Source: Rhodospirillales bacterium (GTDB lineage Bacteria > Pseudomonadota > Alphaproteobacteria > SMXQ01). Taken from it: a stretch of DNA of 6,882 nucleotides. Below the pieces are notes generated by a model. It was not told the DNA's origin and made no database searches. It saw nothing but the letters and a program-made list of their open reading frames with translations. This document shows, one piece after another, positions 1 to 5,306 of the stretch (the stretch's first letter is position 1; each line of letters begins with the position of its first letter). The DNA lies in NCBI GenBank assembly GCA_024638585.1, contig JAHEKA010000119.1:1-6882 (forward strand), read 5' to 3'. Position numbers and translations under genes: made by a program.

Positions 1-1
1 G

Positions 2-601
2 CAGGCGACGCTTGAGTTTCGGGTTGTGCATGTAAGGCTGCCAACAGAACCGGGCGAAGGATTCGCGGTTGCGCGCGACCACTTCGAGTTTCTCGTCGGG
101 CATCTGGGTGTAGTCGATCTCGCCATTGGCGGGATCGGCATATTTCAGCTCCTGGACCTCCTCTTTGGTCAGGAACCAGATGTCTTGGATATCCCGGTCC
201 CAGGGCCCGCCGATCTTGATGCCGTAGGAATTGACCAGGGCGAGGCGGCCGATACGCTTGAGATTCTTGGTTGCCATCTCCACCGCGATCCAGCCGCCGA
301 GAGAGAAGCCCAGGACCGTCGCGTCCTCGATCCCCGACTGGTCGAGATAGTCGAGCATGATGTAGCTGATGTCGTCCATCGTCTCGATCCAGTTGGGACG
401 GCTGGATTTGCCGAAACCGGGGGCTTCCGGGATGATGACCTCGTACGATTTGGCGAGTTCATCGACCAGACTGCTTTCGCGGGTCAGGCCTTCCTCGTCG
501 TCGATCAGAACCAAGGGCGCGCCGCTACCGCGGCGTTCAACCTCCAGTTCGATGTCTTGGACTTTCACGGATTCTATATTTGCGATGGTGGTATCGGTCA
601 T
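2..601 (-). CDS. alpha/beta-fold hydrolase, 5' part (runs off left edge)
   Basis: The first 200 residues are open from ATG at 601 to the window edge; the C-terminus, with the expected catalytic His and probably the acid residue, lies outside. The nucleophile elbow is GFSLGG with Ser100, preceded by the strand IEDATVL. A PEAPGFGKS segment (residues 59-66) matches the usual PGFGxS loop after strand 4. Residues 127-150 (GIKIGG...DIWFLTKEEV) resemble the cap entry of ring-cleavage-type hydrolases. There is no signal peptide, so it is probably cytoplasmic. The likely role is hydrolysis of an ester, amide or C-C bond in a catabolic route; the substrate is unknown. Oddly, the oxyanion-loop His-Gly expected before EEGL is Asp34-Asp35. 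The start is supported by GGGGA nine bases upstream. It lies 118 bp downstream of ribB on the same strand and may be co-transcribed with it. The fold assignment is confident, the substrate is not. Confidence 0.88.
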   Translation of the reverse strand, partial: MTDTTIANIESVKVQDIELEVERRGSGAPLVLIDDEEGLTRESSLVDELAKSYEVIIPEAPGFGKSSRPNWIETMDDISYIMLDYLDQSGIEDATVLGFSLGGWIAVEMATKNLKRIGRLALVNSYGIKIGGPWDRDIQDIWFLTKEEVQELKYADPANGEIDYTQMPDEKLEVVARNRESFARFCWQPYMHNPKLKRRL

Positions 602-605
602 GCAG

Positions 606-621
606 GTCTTTCCCCAAAGAC
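606..621 (-). promoter_or_regulatory. hairpin displaying the Shine-Dalgarno of the hydrolase gene
   Basis: A perfect 6-bp inverted repeat, GTCTTT and AAAGAC, encloses a four-base loop. In the transcript the loop reads GGGG and supplies most of the Shine-Dalgarno (GGGGA), nine bases before the ATG at 601. The repeat is seen directly. A role in controlling translation is inferred, and the short AU-containing stem would be only marginally stable. Confidence 0.35.
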
Positions 622-719
622 AGCTTTTTTTGTCATTCGTATTCTAAGCAGTTGTACAGGCCCCTGCGGTTCAAGACAAGCGGGTCCCCGGCCCTGTCAA
701 GGCGACTTGCGACTTAGTC

Positions 720-1856
720 TCAGTCTGGAATGGGTTCCTGGCCGACCAGGTCCAGGCCGTAGCCGTCGAGACCGACGATGGTGCGCCGCGTGTTGGTCAG
801 AAGGGTCATTTTGCGCACCCCCAGCTCCAGCAGAATCTGTGCGCCGATGCCGTATTGGCGCAGTTCCGAGATGGGCTTGGAATGCGGCCGTCCTTCGCGT
901 TCGGCAACGAAATGGGACAGAGCCGTCGGGTTGGTTTCGCGGATGATGACCACGGCACCCCGGCCCTTTTCGCCGATCACCTCCATCGCGGAATGCAGTT
1001 CTGTGGCACGGTCGCGCTTCTCTCCGGCCGCGAACTGGGTTTCGGTCCGGTCGCCCAGGACATCGGCCAGCACATTCAGCGCATGCATGCGCACCAGCAC
1101 GGGTTCTGCCGTGCCGACGTCGCCCTTGGTGAGGGCCAAGTGTTCGCCGGGTTCGACCGTGTTGGAGAAGACGTGCAGCTTGAACTCACCGCCGTATCGG
1201 CTGTTGATGGTGGTCTCGGCGACCTTTTCGACGATCTTCTCGGTACGGCGGCGATAGGCGATCAGGTCCGAGATGGAAGCGACATTGAGGCCGTGCTGTT
1301 CGGCGAAGGCCAGCAGGTCCGGCAGCCGGGCCATGGTGCCGTCGTCCTTCATCACCTCGCAGATCACGCCCGACGGGTTGAGCTCTGCGAGCTTGGCGAT
1401 ATCCACCGCAGCCTCGGTATGCCCGGCCCGCACCAGGACCCCGCCGGGTTGGGCGATCAGCGGGAACACATGGCCGGGGCTGACGATGTCGGTGCGTCCG
1501 TGATTCGAATTGATGGCGACGGAAATGGTTTGCGCCCGGTCGGCGGCGGAGATTCCCGTGGTGACGCCTTCGCGCGCTTCGATGGAAATGGTGAACGCCG
1601 TCTGATGACGCGACTGGTTTCTCGCCGCCATCAGCTCCAGGCCGAGTTGATCGGCCCGCTCCGGCGTCACGGCCAGGCAGATCAAGCCCCGCCCGAACCT
1701 GGCCATGAAGTTGATGGCATCCGCATCCGCCTTTTCCGCCGGGATGATGAGATCGCCCTCGTTCTCCCGGTCTTCATCGTCGACCAGGATGAACATGCGG
1801 CCCTGGCGGGCGTCTTCGATGACATCCTCTATGGACGCTAATGGAGTGTCGGACAC
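720..1856 (-). CDS. ribB: 3,4-dihydroxy-2-butanone 4-phosphate synthase with degenerate GTP cyclohydrolase II-like C-terminal domain
   Basis: This 378-residue cytoplasmic enzyme should convert ribulose 5-phosphate to 3,4-dihydroxy-2-butanone 4-phosphate plus formate, the four-carbon precursor of riboflavin. The RibB domain spans about residues 6-205 and looks intact. It has the acidic metal and substrate loop DDEDRENEGD (26-35), GISAADR (101-107), RAGHTEAAVD (143-152, His146 the expected Mg ligand) and GVICE (163-167). Residues about 222-376 match the RibA fold (EHLALTKGD, RQYGIGAQILLELGVRKMTLLTN). However, the zinc motif with its three cysteines (HSECxTGD...RCDCG) has become HALNVLADVLGD, and EGRGIGL is gone, so GTP cyclohydrolase II activity is probably lost. 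Such RibB proteins with a RibA-like tail are common in alphaproteobacteria. The start is GTG, chosen because AAGGGA sits six bases upstream and the protein begins in register with the family. No other riboflavin gene is visible. Confidence 0.92.
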   Translation of the reverse strand: MSDTPLASIEDVIEDARQGRMFILVDDEDRENEGDLIIPAEKADADAINFMARFGRGLICLAVTPERADQLGLELMAARNQSRHQTAFTISIEAREGVTTGISAADRAQTISVAINSNHGRTDIVSPGHVFPLIAQPGGVLVRAGHTEAAVDIAKLAELNPSGVICEVMKDDGTMARLPDLLAFAEQHGLNVASISDLIAYRRRTEKIVEKVAETTINSRYGGEFKLHVFSNTVEPGEHLALTKGDVGTAEPVLVRMHALNVLADVLGDRTETQFAAGEKRDRATELHSAMEVIGEKGRGAVVIIRETNPTALSHFVAEREGRPHSKPISELRQYGIGAQILLELGVRKMTLLTNTRRTIVGLDGYGLDLVGQEPIPD

Positions 1857-1862
1857 GGTTGA

Positions 1863-1868
1863 TCCCTT
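1863..1868 (-). promoter_or_regulatory. ribosome binding site of ribB, supporting the GTG start
   Basis: The minus strand reads AAGGGA, then six bases, then GTG at 1856. The spacing and purine content are close to ideal, which supports this non-ATG start. Confidence 0.7.
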
Positions 1869-1915
1869 GGTTTGCTTATTGCCGGCGGATGGCGGATGCC
1901 TCGCTGTGGGATTGG

Positions 1916-1944
1916 AAAGTATCCCGCCAGCCCCGGGGGATCAA
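1916..1944 (-). promoter_or_regulatory. possible sigma-70-type promoter of ribB
   Basis: On the minus strand TTGATC (1944-1939) is followed by a 17-base spacer and TACTTT (1921-1916). The -35 matches consensus at four of six positions, but the -10 at only three. Position and spacing fit a leader of about 50 bases before ribB. The spacer contains the palindrome CCCCGGGG (1931-1938). This is a weak call made by eye. Confidence 0.25.
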
Positions 1945-1972
1945 GGTCTGCGGATGGTGGCCTGAGAGCCGC

Positions 1973-2001
1973 TTGGCGCGGCGTTGTGGCTCCTCTACAC
2001 T
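1973..2001 (+). promoter_or_regulatory. possible sigma-70-type promoter of the TauD-like gene
   Basis: TTGGCG (1973-1978), a 17-base spacer and TACACT (1996-2001) each match the consensus hexamers at four of six positions. Transcription would start near 2008, leaving a leader of about 20 bases that just includes the ribosome binding site. It points away from the ribB promoter without overlapping it. Confidence 0.35.
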
Positions 2002-2015
2002 GGCGCGATGAGAGC

Positions 2016-2021
2016 AAGGAG
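2016..2021 (+). promoter_or_regulatory. ribosome binding site deciding the start of the TauD-like gene
   Basis: AAGGAG is followed by six bases and ATG at 2028. The frame is open further upstream, back to 1872, but that upstream part has no family similarity and crosses the promoter region. This site therefore fixes the start at 2028. Confidence 0.8.
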
Positions 2022-2027
2022 CGGACC

Positions 2028-2870
2028 ATGGCCGTGACCGTTACACCGCTTTCCGGCGCACTCGGCGCCCGAATCGAGGGGCTCAATCTCCGTCACTTGC
2101 CGCATGGCGACGACCTCGCCGCATTGCGGCGGGCCTTCCTTGATTACCAGATGGTGGTGTTCCCGGGTCAGAAGATCTCCGCCGGCGATCAGATTGCCTT
2201 TTGCGAGTTGTTCGGCGCCGCCGATTCCGATTACAAGGCGCCGCCTCAGGAGAATGACGATTATCGCAAGGGCGTCATGCTGGTGTCCAACGTGCGAAAG
2301 AATGGCGTCCCCATTGGCAACCTGCCCGACGGCGACATGCAGTTCCATTCCGACGGTGCACACCGCGACAGTCCCTACCTTGCCACCACCCTGTATGCCA
2401 TCCGGGTGCCAAGTGAAGGCGGCGATACCCTGTTCGCCAATCTATACGCCGCCTATGACGCGTTGGACGATGCCACCAAGGCGCGGATCGAGGGTTTGCG
2501 CGTCCACAACGCCTATATCCTCGATGCCACCAGCCGGGATGAGGAGGCCCGGGAGGGCGGCACCCTGCGCGAGGCGGAGCATCCCTTGGTCCGTCGCCAT
2601 TCCGAGACCGGCCGCAAGGCGCTTTATGTCAACCGCCTGATGTCCAGATATATCGTCGGGCTCGACGAGGCGGAGCGCGCCCGGCTGCTCGACGAATTGA
2701 TCGACCAGGTAGAGCGGCCGGAATTCATCTATGCCCACAAATGGACCGAGGGGGATTTCCTGATGTGGGACAACCGCTGCGTCAACCACGCGCGCACCGA
2801 TTTCCCCGCCGAAGAGACGCGCCTGTTGAGGCGGTACACCATTTCGGAAGCCGTTTCCGCCGCGGCCTGA
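2028..2870 (+). CDS. TauD/TfdA-family Fe(II)/2-oxoglutarate-dependent dioxygenase
   Basis: This 280-residue cytoplasmic enzyme is expected to hydroxylate an organic substrate with O2 and 2-oxoglutarate, releasing succinate and CO2. Length is typical of the family. The iron ligands are visible: His107 and Asp109 in MQFHSDG, and distal His254 in WDNRCVNHARTDFP. The 2-oxoglutarate-binding arginine is Arg265 or Arg269 in the segment TRLLRRYTI; the spacing matches TauD. N-terminal features are the family-typical GARIEGLNL (residues 13-21) and MVVFPGQ (42-48). VPSEGGDTLFANLYAAYDAL (127-146) is a classic core segment. Substrates in this family range from taurine and alkyl sulfates to aryloxyacids and carnitine-like compounds, and nothing visible fixes the choice. 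It is transcribed alone, divergent from ribB and convergent with the tct operon. It may act on a compound imported by the neighbouring TTT system; that is inference. Confidence 0.93.
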   Translation: MAVTVTPLSGALGARIEGLNLRHLPHGDDLAALRRAFLDYQMVVFPGQKISAGDQIAFCELFGAADSDYKAPPQENDDYRKGVMLVSNVRKNGVPIGNLPDGDMQFHSDGAHRDSPYLATTLYAIRVPSEGGDTLFANLYAAYDALDDATKARIEGLRVHNAYILDATSRDEEAREGGTLREAEHPLVRRHSETGRKALYVNRLMSRYIVGLDEAERARLLDELIDQVERPEFIYAHKWTEGDFLMWDNRCVNHARTDFPAEETRLLRRYTISEAVSAAA

Positions 2871-2890
2871 GGGCGGCGGCGGATCGCCAC

Positions 2891-2921
2891 AAAAAAAGGG
2901 GCGCCCGGCGGGCGCCCCTTT
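2891..2921. terminator. bidirectional intrinsic terminator
   Basis: A perfect 9-bp GC stem, GGGGCGCCC (2898-2906) and GGGCGCCCC (2910-2918), has a three-base loop. It is extended by AAA/TTT pairing to 12 bp. Seven A residues (2891-2897) become a U7 tract for minus-strand transcription, so it is strongest for the tct operon ending at 2943. On the plus strand it gives a shorter U3 tract for the TauD-like gene ending at 2870. Confidence 0.92.
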
Positions 2922-2938
2922 CTTGGAGTCTTCCAAGA
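2921..2938. repeat. second inverted repeat between the tctC stop and the terminator
   Basis: TCTTGGA (2921-2927) and TCCAAGA (2932-2938) form a 7-bp stem with the loop GTCT. It starts five bases after the tctC stop and abuts the main terminator hairpin. It could protect the 3' end or assist termination, or be incidental. Confidence 0.5.
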
Positions 2939-2942
2939 CGTC

Positions 2943-3893
2943 CTATTTCAGGATGTCCTTGTACTGCTGGAAGAACTTGACCAGATCGCCGAGCAGCTTG
3001 GCGGTTTCGGCCCCGCTGAGCGGATCGATAGGCCGCTTGGTCTTCTTGTGCCATGCCTGGATCGACGGATCGTTCAGCGCCGCGAACAGCGCATCCGACA
3101 GCTTCTTCTGGACATCGGCGGAAACGCCCGGTGCGGTGCCGACCACGCGTTCGATGGTCAGCGCCTCCAGGGAGGGATGGCCCACCTCACGCACCGTGGG
3201 CACGCCGGCGAACGGGCTCTTCGATTCGAACGACAGGACCGCCTTGATGTCGCCGCCCTTGGCCCACTTGGCATAGGAGCGGGTGTTGAACAGCGACAGG
3301 TGGGTGTCGCCGCGCACCATCGAAAGGGAAATCTTGGCCGAGCCCTTGTAGCCGGTCAGGAACTTGATATCCAAGCCCATCGCCTTGGCCATGATCTTGC
3401 CCGCAACGTAGGACCCGGATGCCTTGCTGGTCACCGCGTATTTCAGGCCCTTGGCCTTCTGCAGGCTCTTGATGTCCTGATAGGGGCTTTTCTTGCCGAC
3501 CGTCAGCACGTACTTGGATTGGGCGATGCGGCCAAGCCAGGTGAACTTGTCGATATCGTAGCTCTGCTTCTTACCGAGGATCTTGTCCAACAACATGCCG
3601 GGCATATTGAACACGGCGATGTTGTAGCCGTCGGGCTTGGCCCGGTAGAGCACGTTGAGCGCCTTGCGCCCACCGGCGCCGGCCACGTTCTTGGGCACGA
3701 CATTGACCTTGCCGCCCAGATGCTTGGCCATTACCGGCGCGATCTTGCGCACATAGGTGTCGAATCCGCCACCCGGGCCATAAGGAATGATGAAGGTGAT
3801 GTTCTTCTCCGGAAACGCGGCGCTGGCCGTACCGGCGGCCACCAAGGCGGCGGCACCGAAGGCGGCGGCGCCCATTCCAATGCTCTTGATCAT
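2943..3893 (-). CDS. tctC: TctC/Bug-family periplasmic solute-binding protein of a TTT transporter
   Basis: This 316-residue protein binds a carboxylate-type solute in the periplasm and delivers it to TctAB. It has a Sec signal peptide: a positive Lys3, an Ala-rich core, and probable cleavage after TASA at residue 25. Family motifs follow: IPYGPGGGFDTYVRK (36-50), where Bug proteins usually have PFxxGGxxD..AR; PKNVAGAGGRKALN (67-80); and RAKPDGYNIAVFN (84-96). Length is normal for the family. The start at 3893 has AAAGGGAG seven bases upstream. It is the last gene of the operon, separated from the cupin by a 130 bp AT-rich leader, and is followed by a strong terminator. The mature protein is rich in lysine, consistent with a periplasmic protein that handles anions. 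The ligand is unknown: Bug proteins bind citrate, glutamate, aspartate, nicotinate, aromatic acids and others. An orphan Bug role is less likely, given TctAB in the same operon. Confidence 0.94.
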   Translation of the reverse strand: MIKSIGMGAAAFGAAALVAAGTASAAFPEKNITFIIPYGPGGGFDTYVRKIAPVMAKHLGGKVNVVPKNVAGAGGRKALNVLYRAKPDGYNIAVFNMPGMLLDKILGKKQSYDIDKFTWLGRIAQSKYVLTVGKKSPYQDIKSLQKAKGLKYAVTSKASGSYVAGKIMAKAMGLDIKFLTGYKGSAKISLSMVRGDTHLSLFNTRSYAKWAKGGDIKAVLSFESKSPFAGVPTVREVGHPSLEALTIERVVGTAPGVSADVQKKLSDALFAALNDPSIQAWHKKTKRPIDPLSGAETAKLLGDLVKFFQQYKDILK

Positions 3894-4016
3894 GATTGAT
3901 CTCCCTTTGCGGTCATAAGAAAGTTTTGAGTGGATTGTTGTTGTTTTTTGAGCGTTTCTCTACCTTCAACATACCCTAGATTTCTTTGATCTCGAAGGGC
4001 TTTGGCGGGTCTTTTC
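3894..4016 (-). promoter_or_regulatory. AT-rich leader of tctC with an ACA-repeat tract
   Basis: This 123-bp gap between the cupin stop and the tctC start is clearly more AT-rich than its surroundings. On the transcript side it carries AAAAAACAACAACAA (3949-3935), about 42 bases before the start codon, and ends in the ribosome binding site AAAGGGAG (3908-3901). No good sigma-70 promoter was found; the best try is a TATGTT -10 with a poor -35. It may serve separate expression of tctC, by an internal promoter, RNA processing, or small-RNA or Hfq binding. All of these are inferences. Confidence 0.4.
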
Positions 4017-4586
4017 TCAGGCCAAGGGCCAGGGAATCTGCGTTACCCCCGGGCTTTCCCAATAGCGCCCCGTCTCCGGGTCATAGCGGCCTTGGTTGAA
4101 CCCTCCCGGTTTGGCCGAGCGCATGATCACCGCCACGGAACCGGCATCGCCCGCGACCTCCGCATGAATGGCGTAAGGCTCGACGATGTCCATGGCGCCG
4201 GGCGCGACCGGATCGCACGCGGTCTGACGGATGTCCGCCCGGTCGGGGACCGAGCGGTCATCGATCCGGTCATACCGGACGATGTCTTCCGATCCCGTGA
4301 GCACCCCGTAAAGCACCCAGATATGGGCGTGATCATGGATCCTGGTTTTCCGGCCCGGGTCCTTGATCAGGCCGTTGACCACGAACCCATAATCCGGATC
4401 CTCGTAAAACAGCAGGTTCTCATGATCGGAGACCGGCCAGTCCTTGGAACTCGCCGCCAATTCCGGGTCCGCCAACAGGCGCGCCATGGGGTCCTTTGCC
4501 CTGGGCCAGATATCGGCGGGATCGTTGTCCGCGGCGTAAAGCGCGCGGACTTCTTCTACGAATTTCTGGACCGATTGCATCGCCAT
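4017..4586 (-). CDS. small three-histidine cupin metalloprotein, thiol dioxygenase-like
   Basis: This 189-residue cytoplasmic protein has the double-stranded beta-helix pattern of the cysteine dioxygenase superfamily. Putative metal ligands are His84 and His86 in TRIHDHAHIWVLYGVLTG (cupin motif 1) and His141 in PYAIHAE (motif 2). The first 55 residues look helical, as in that group. Two features argue against a genuine cysteine dioxygenase. The crosslinking Cys five residues after the second His is Val91. The Ser-x-His-x-Tyr triad expected 13-17 residues after the third His reads Ile-x-Arg156-x-Ala. The reaction is therefore unknown; it could be another oxygenase, an isomerase-type cupin or a binding protein. 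The frame is open from a GTG at 4607, but GGGGAGG lies inside that extension, seven bases before the ATG at 4586, so the shorter start is chosen. It sits between tctB (60 bp gap) and tctC in one operon. Confidence 0.85.
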   Translation of the reverse strand: MAMQSVQKFVEEVRALYAADNDPADIWPRAKDPMARLLADPELAASSKDWPVSDHENLLFYEDPDYGFVVNGLIKDPGRKTRIHDHAHIWVLYGVLTGSEDIVRYDRIDDRSVPDRADIRQTACDPVAPGAMDIVEPYAIHAEVAGDAGSVAVIMRSAKPGGFNQGRYDPETGRYWESPGVTQIPWPLA

Positions 4587-4593
4587 CTCAGTT

Positions 4594-4600
4594 CCTCCCC
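4594..4600 (-). promoter_or_regulatory. ribosome binding site deciding the cupin start
   Basis: The minus strand reads GGGGAGG, then seven bases, then ATG at 4586. It overlaps what would be codons 3-5 of the longer GTG-initiated frame, which argues for the ATG. Confidence 0.75.
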
Positions 4601-4622
4601 TGGTCACCTGCGGGCCCGCCGG

Positions 4623-4652
4623 CGCGCCGAACTATTCCAGGCCAAACTATTC
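4623..4652 (-). repeat. tandem 15-bp repeat over the tctB stop codon
   Basis: On the minus strand GAATAGTTTGGCCTG (4652-4638) is followed directly by GAATAGTTCGGCGCG (4637-4623). The two match at 12 of 15 positions, including the first eight. The first copy contains the last tctB codon and its TAG stop. It looks like a small tandem duplication extending into the gap before the cupin; function is not evident. Confidence 0.6.
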
Positions 4653-5306
4653 TAAGATCGTCTCCATGATCCAGGTGGTCACGACACCGCGGTACAGCTC
4701 GTAGCTCAACACCAGTTCGAACAGCACATAGATGAAAAAGAAGGTCCCGAGCCCCACATAAAGCGACAGCTTCAACGATTTGCCGCCGCCCACGAGCATC
4801 CACAGGAACACGAAGACGGGCGAGGCGAGAAGGAACCCGAACAGCCAAATTCCGACGACACCCAGCCCCATCACGGAGAACACCAGCATTTCACGGCCCA
4901 CGGTGCGGGGCTTGATCTCCGATGGGTCCAGCATCGCGCCGAAGAAGGTGGTGACGAAGCGGCCGATCGCCGTTTCGGTCACGGAGGCGATGTCCATCAA
5001 CGAAAGCACGACGCCCGCATATCCGATGATCAGCGGAAAGGTCTTTTCCTTGCCCTTCAACTCGTAGGTTTCGTGCAGGAAGAACACCATGAAGGCCAGG
5101 ATGCCGATGGCGAAATAGAGCGCGCTGTGCTTTTCCTCTACGACCACCGGCTTGAGCGCATATACAAGCGCCGCCAGGCCGAGGCCAAGCGGGACCACCA
5201 GCACCGTCCGATGCATCCCCATTCCGAGCATCACGAAGAATGCGGCCAGGAACACGACGACTGCGATGCCGCCGGCGATCGACCGGGTGGTGAAGCCCTC
5301 GCTCAT
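4647..5306 (-). CDS. tctB: TctB-family small membrane subunit of a TTT transporter, N-terminally extended
   Basis: This 219-residue inner-membrane protein is the small partner of TctA in proton- or sodium-driven uptake of the TctC-bound solute. Hydrophobic segments are seen at about 11-31, 34-51, 61-78, 90-107, 140-171 (long enough for two helices) and 180-201. Typical TctB proteins have about 140-180 residues and four helices. The family-like core here seems to begin near residue 60, where TFPLIIGYAGVVLSL (89-103) fits the usual 'fP-ll-g' helix. The first 55 residues therefore add two extra helices. The start is well supported: ATG overlaps the tctA stop (ATGA), and AAGGGAG lies seven bases upstream, suggesting translational coupling. 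TctB is poorly conserved, so recognition rests mostly on hydropathy and its position after tctA. Confidence 0.88.
   Translation of the reverse strand: MSEGFTTRSIAGGIAVVVFLAAFFVMLGMGMHRTVLVVPLGLGLAALVYALKPVVVEEKHSALYFAIGILAFMVFFLHETYELKGKEKTFPLIIGYAGVVLSLMDIASVTETAIGRFVTTFFGAMLDPSEIKPRTVGREMLVFSVMGLGVVGIWLFGFLLASPVFVFLWMLVGGGKSLKLSLYVGLGTFFFIYVLFELVLSYELYRGVVTTWIMETILE

Noticed and set aside
641..674. Promoter for the hydrolase gene (TAGAAT at 646-641 with TTGAAC at 674-669, minus strand)
   Set aside because: The -10 is good, but the spacer is 22 bases, too long for sigma-70, and no -35 lies at the right distance.
26..946. Plus-strand open frame of 306 codons at the left edge
   Set aside because: It is antisense to the alpha/beta-hydrolase and the end of ribB, crosses the intergenic gap, and shows no family similarity.
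720..1190. RibB tail as a uracil-catabolism URC1-type GTP cyclohydrolase II paralogue
   Set aside because: That would need the GCH II zinc cysteines, which are absent here, and the N-terminal half is a clear RibB domain.
855..1841. Long open frame on the plus strand, 328 codons, opposite ribB
   Set aside because: It is antisense to a well-recognised enzyme, has no recognisable motif and an odd composition. GC-rich codon bias commonly opens such frames.
1857..2027. FMN riboswitch upstream of ribB
   Set aside because: I looked for the conserved RFN elements in the 171 bp leader and did not find them. The short probable leader also leaves no room for one.
1872..2027. N-terminal extension of the TauD-like protein back to 1872
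   Set aside because: It has no similarity to the family, covers both putative divergent promoters, and a strong AAGGAG fixes the start at 2028.
3048..3899. Plus-strand open frame of 283 codons opposite tctC
   Set aside because: It is rich in His, Arg and Gly, as expected for a shadow of a GC-rich gene. The minus strand encodes a clear Bug protein with a signal peptide.
4587..4607. Longer cupin start at GTG 4607
   Set aside because: The extension consists of the ribosome binding site for the ATG at 4586, so it is most likely untranslated.
4610..4628. Palindromes GCGGGCCCGC and GGCGCGCC between tctB and the cupin as a terminator or operator
   Set aside because: They are short and GC-only with no U tract, and such palindromes are frequent by chance in GC-rich DNA.
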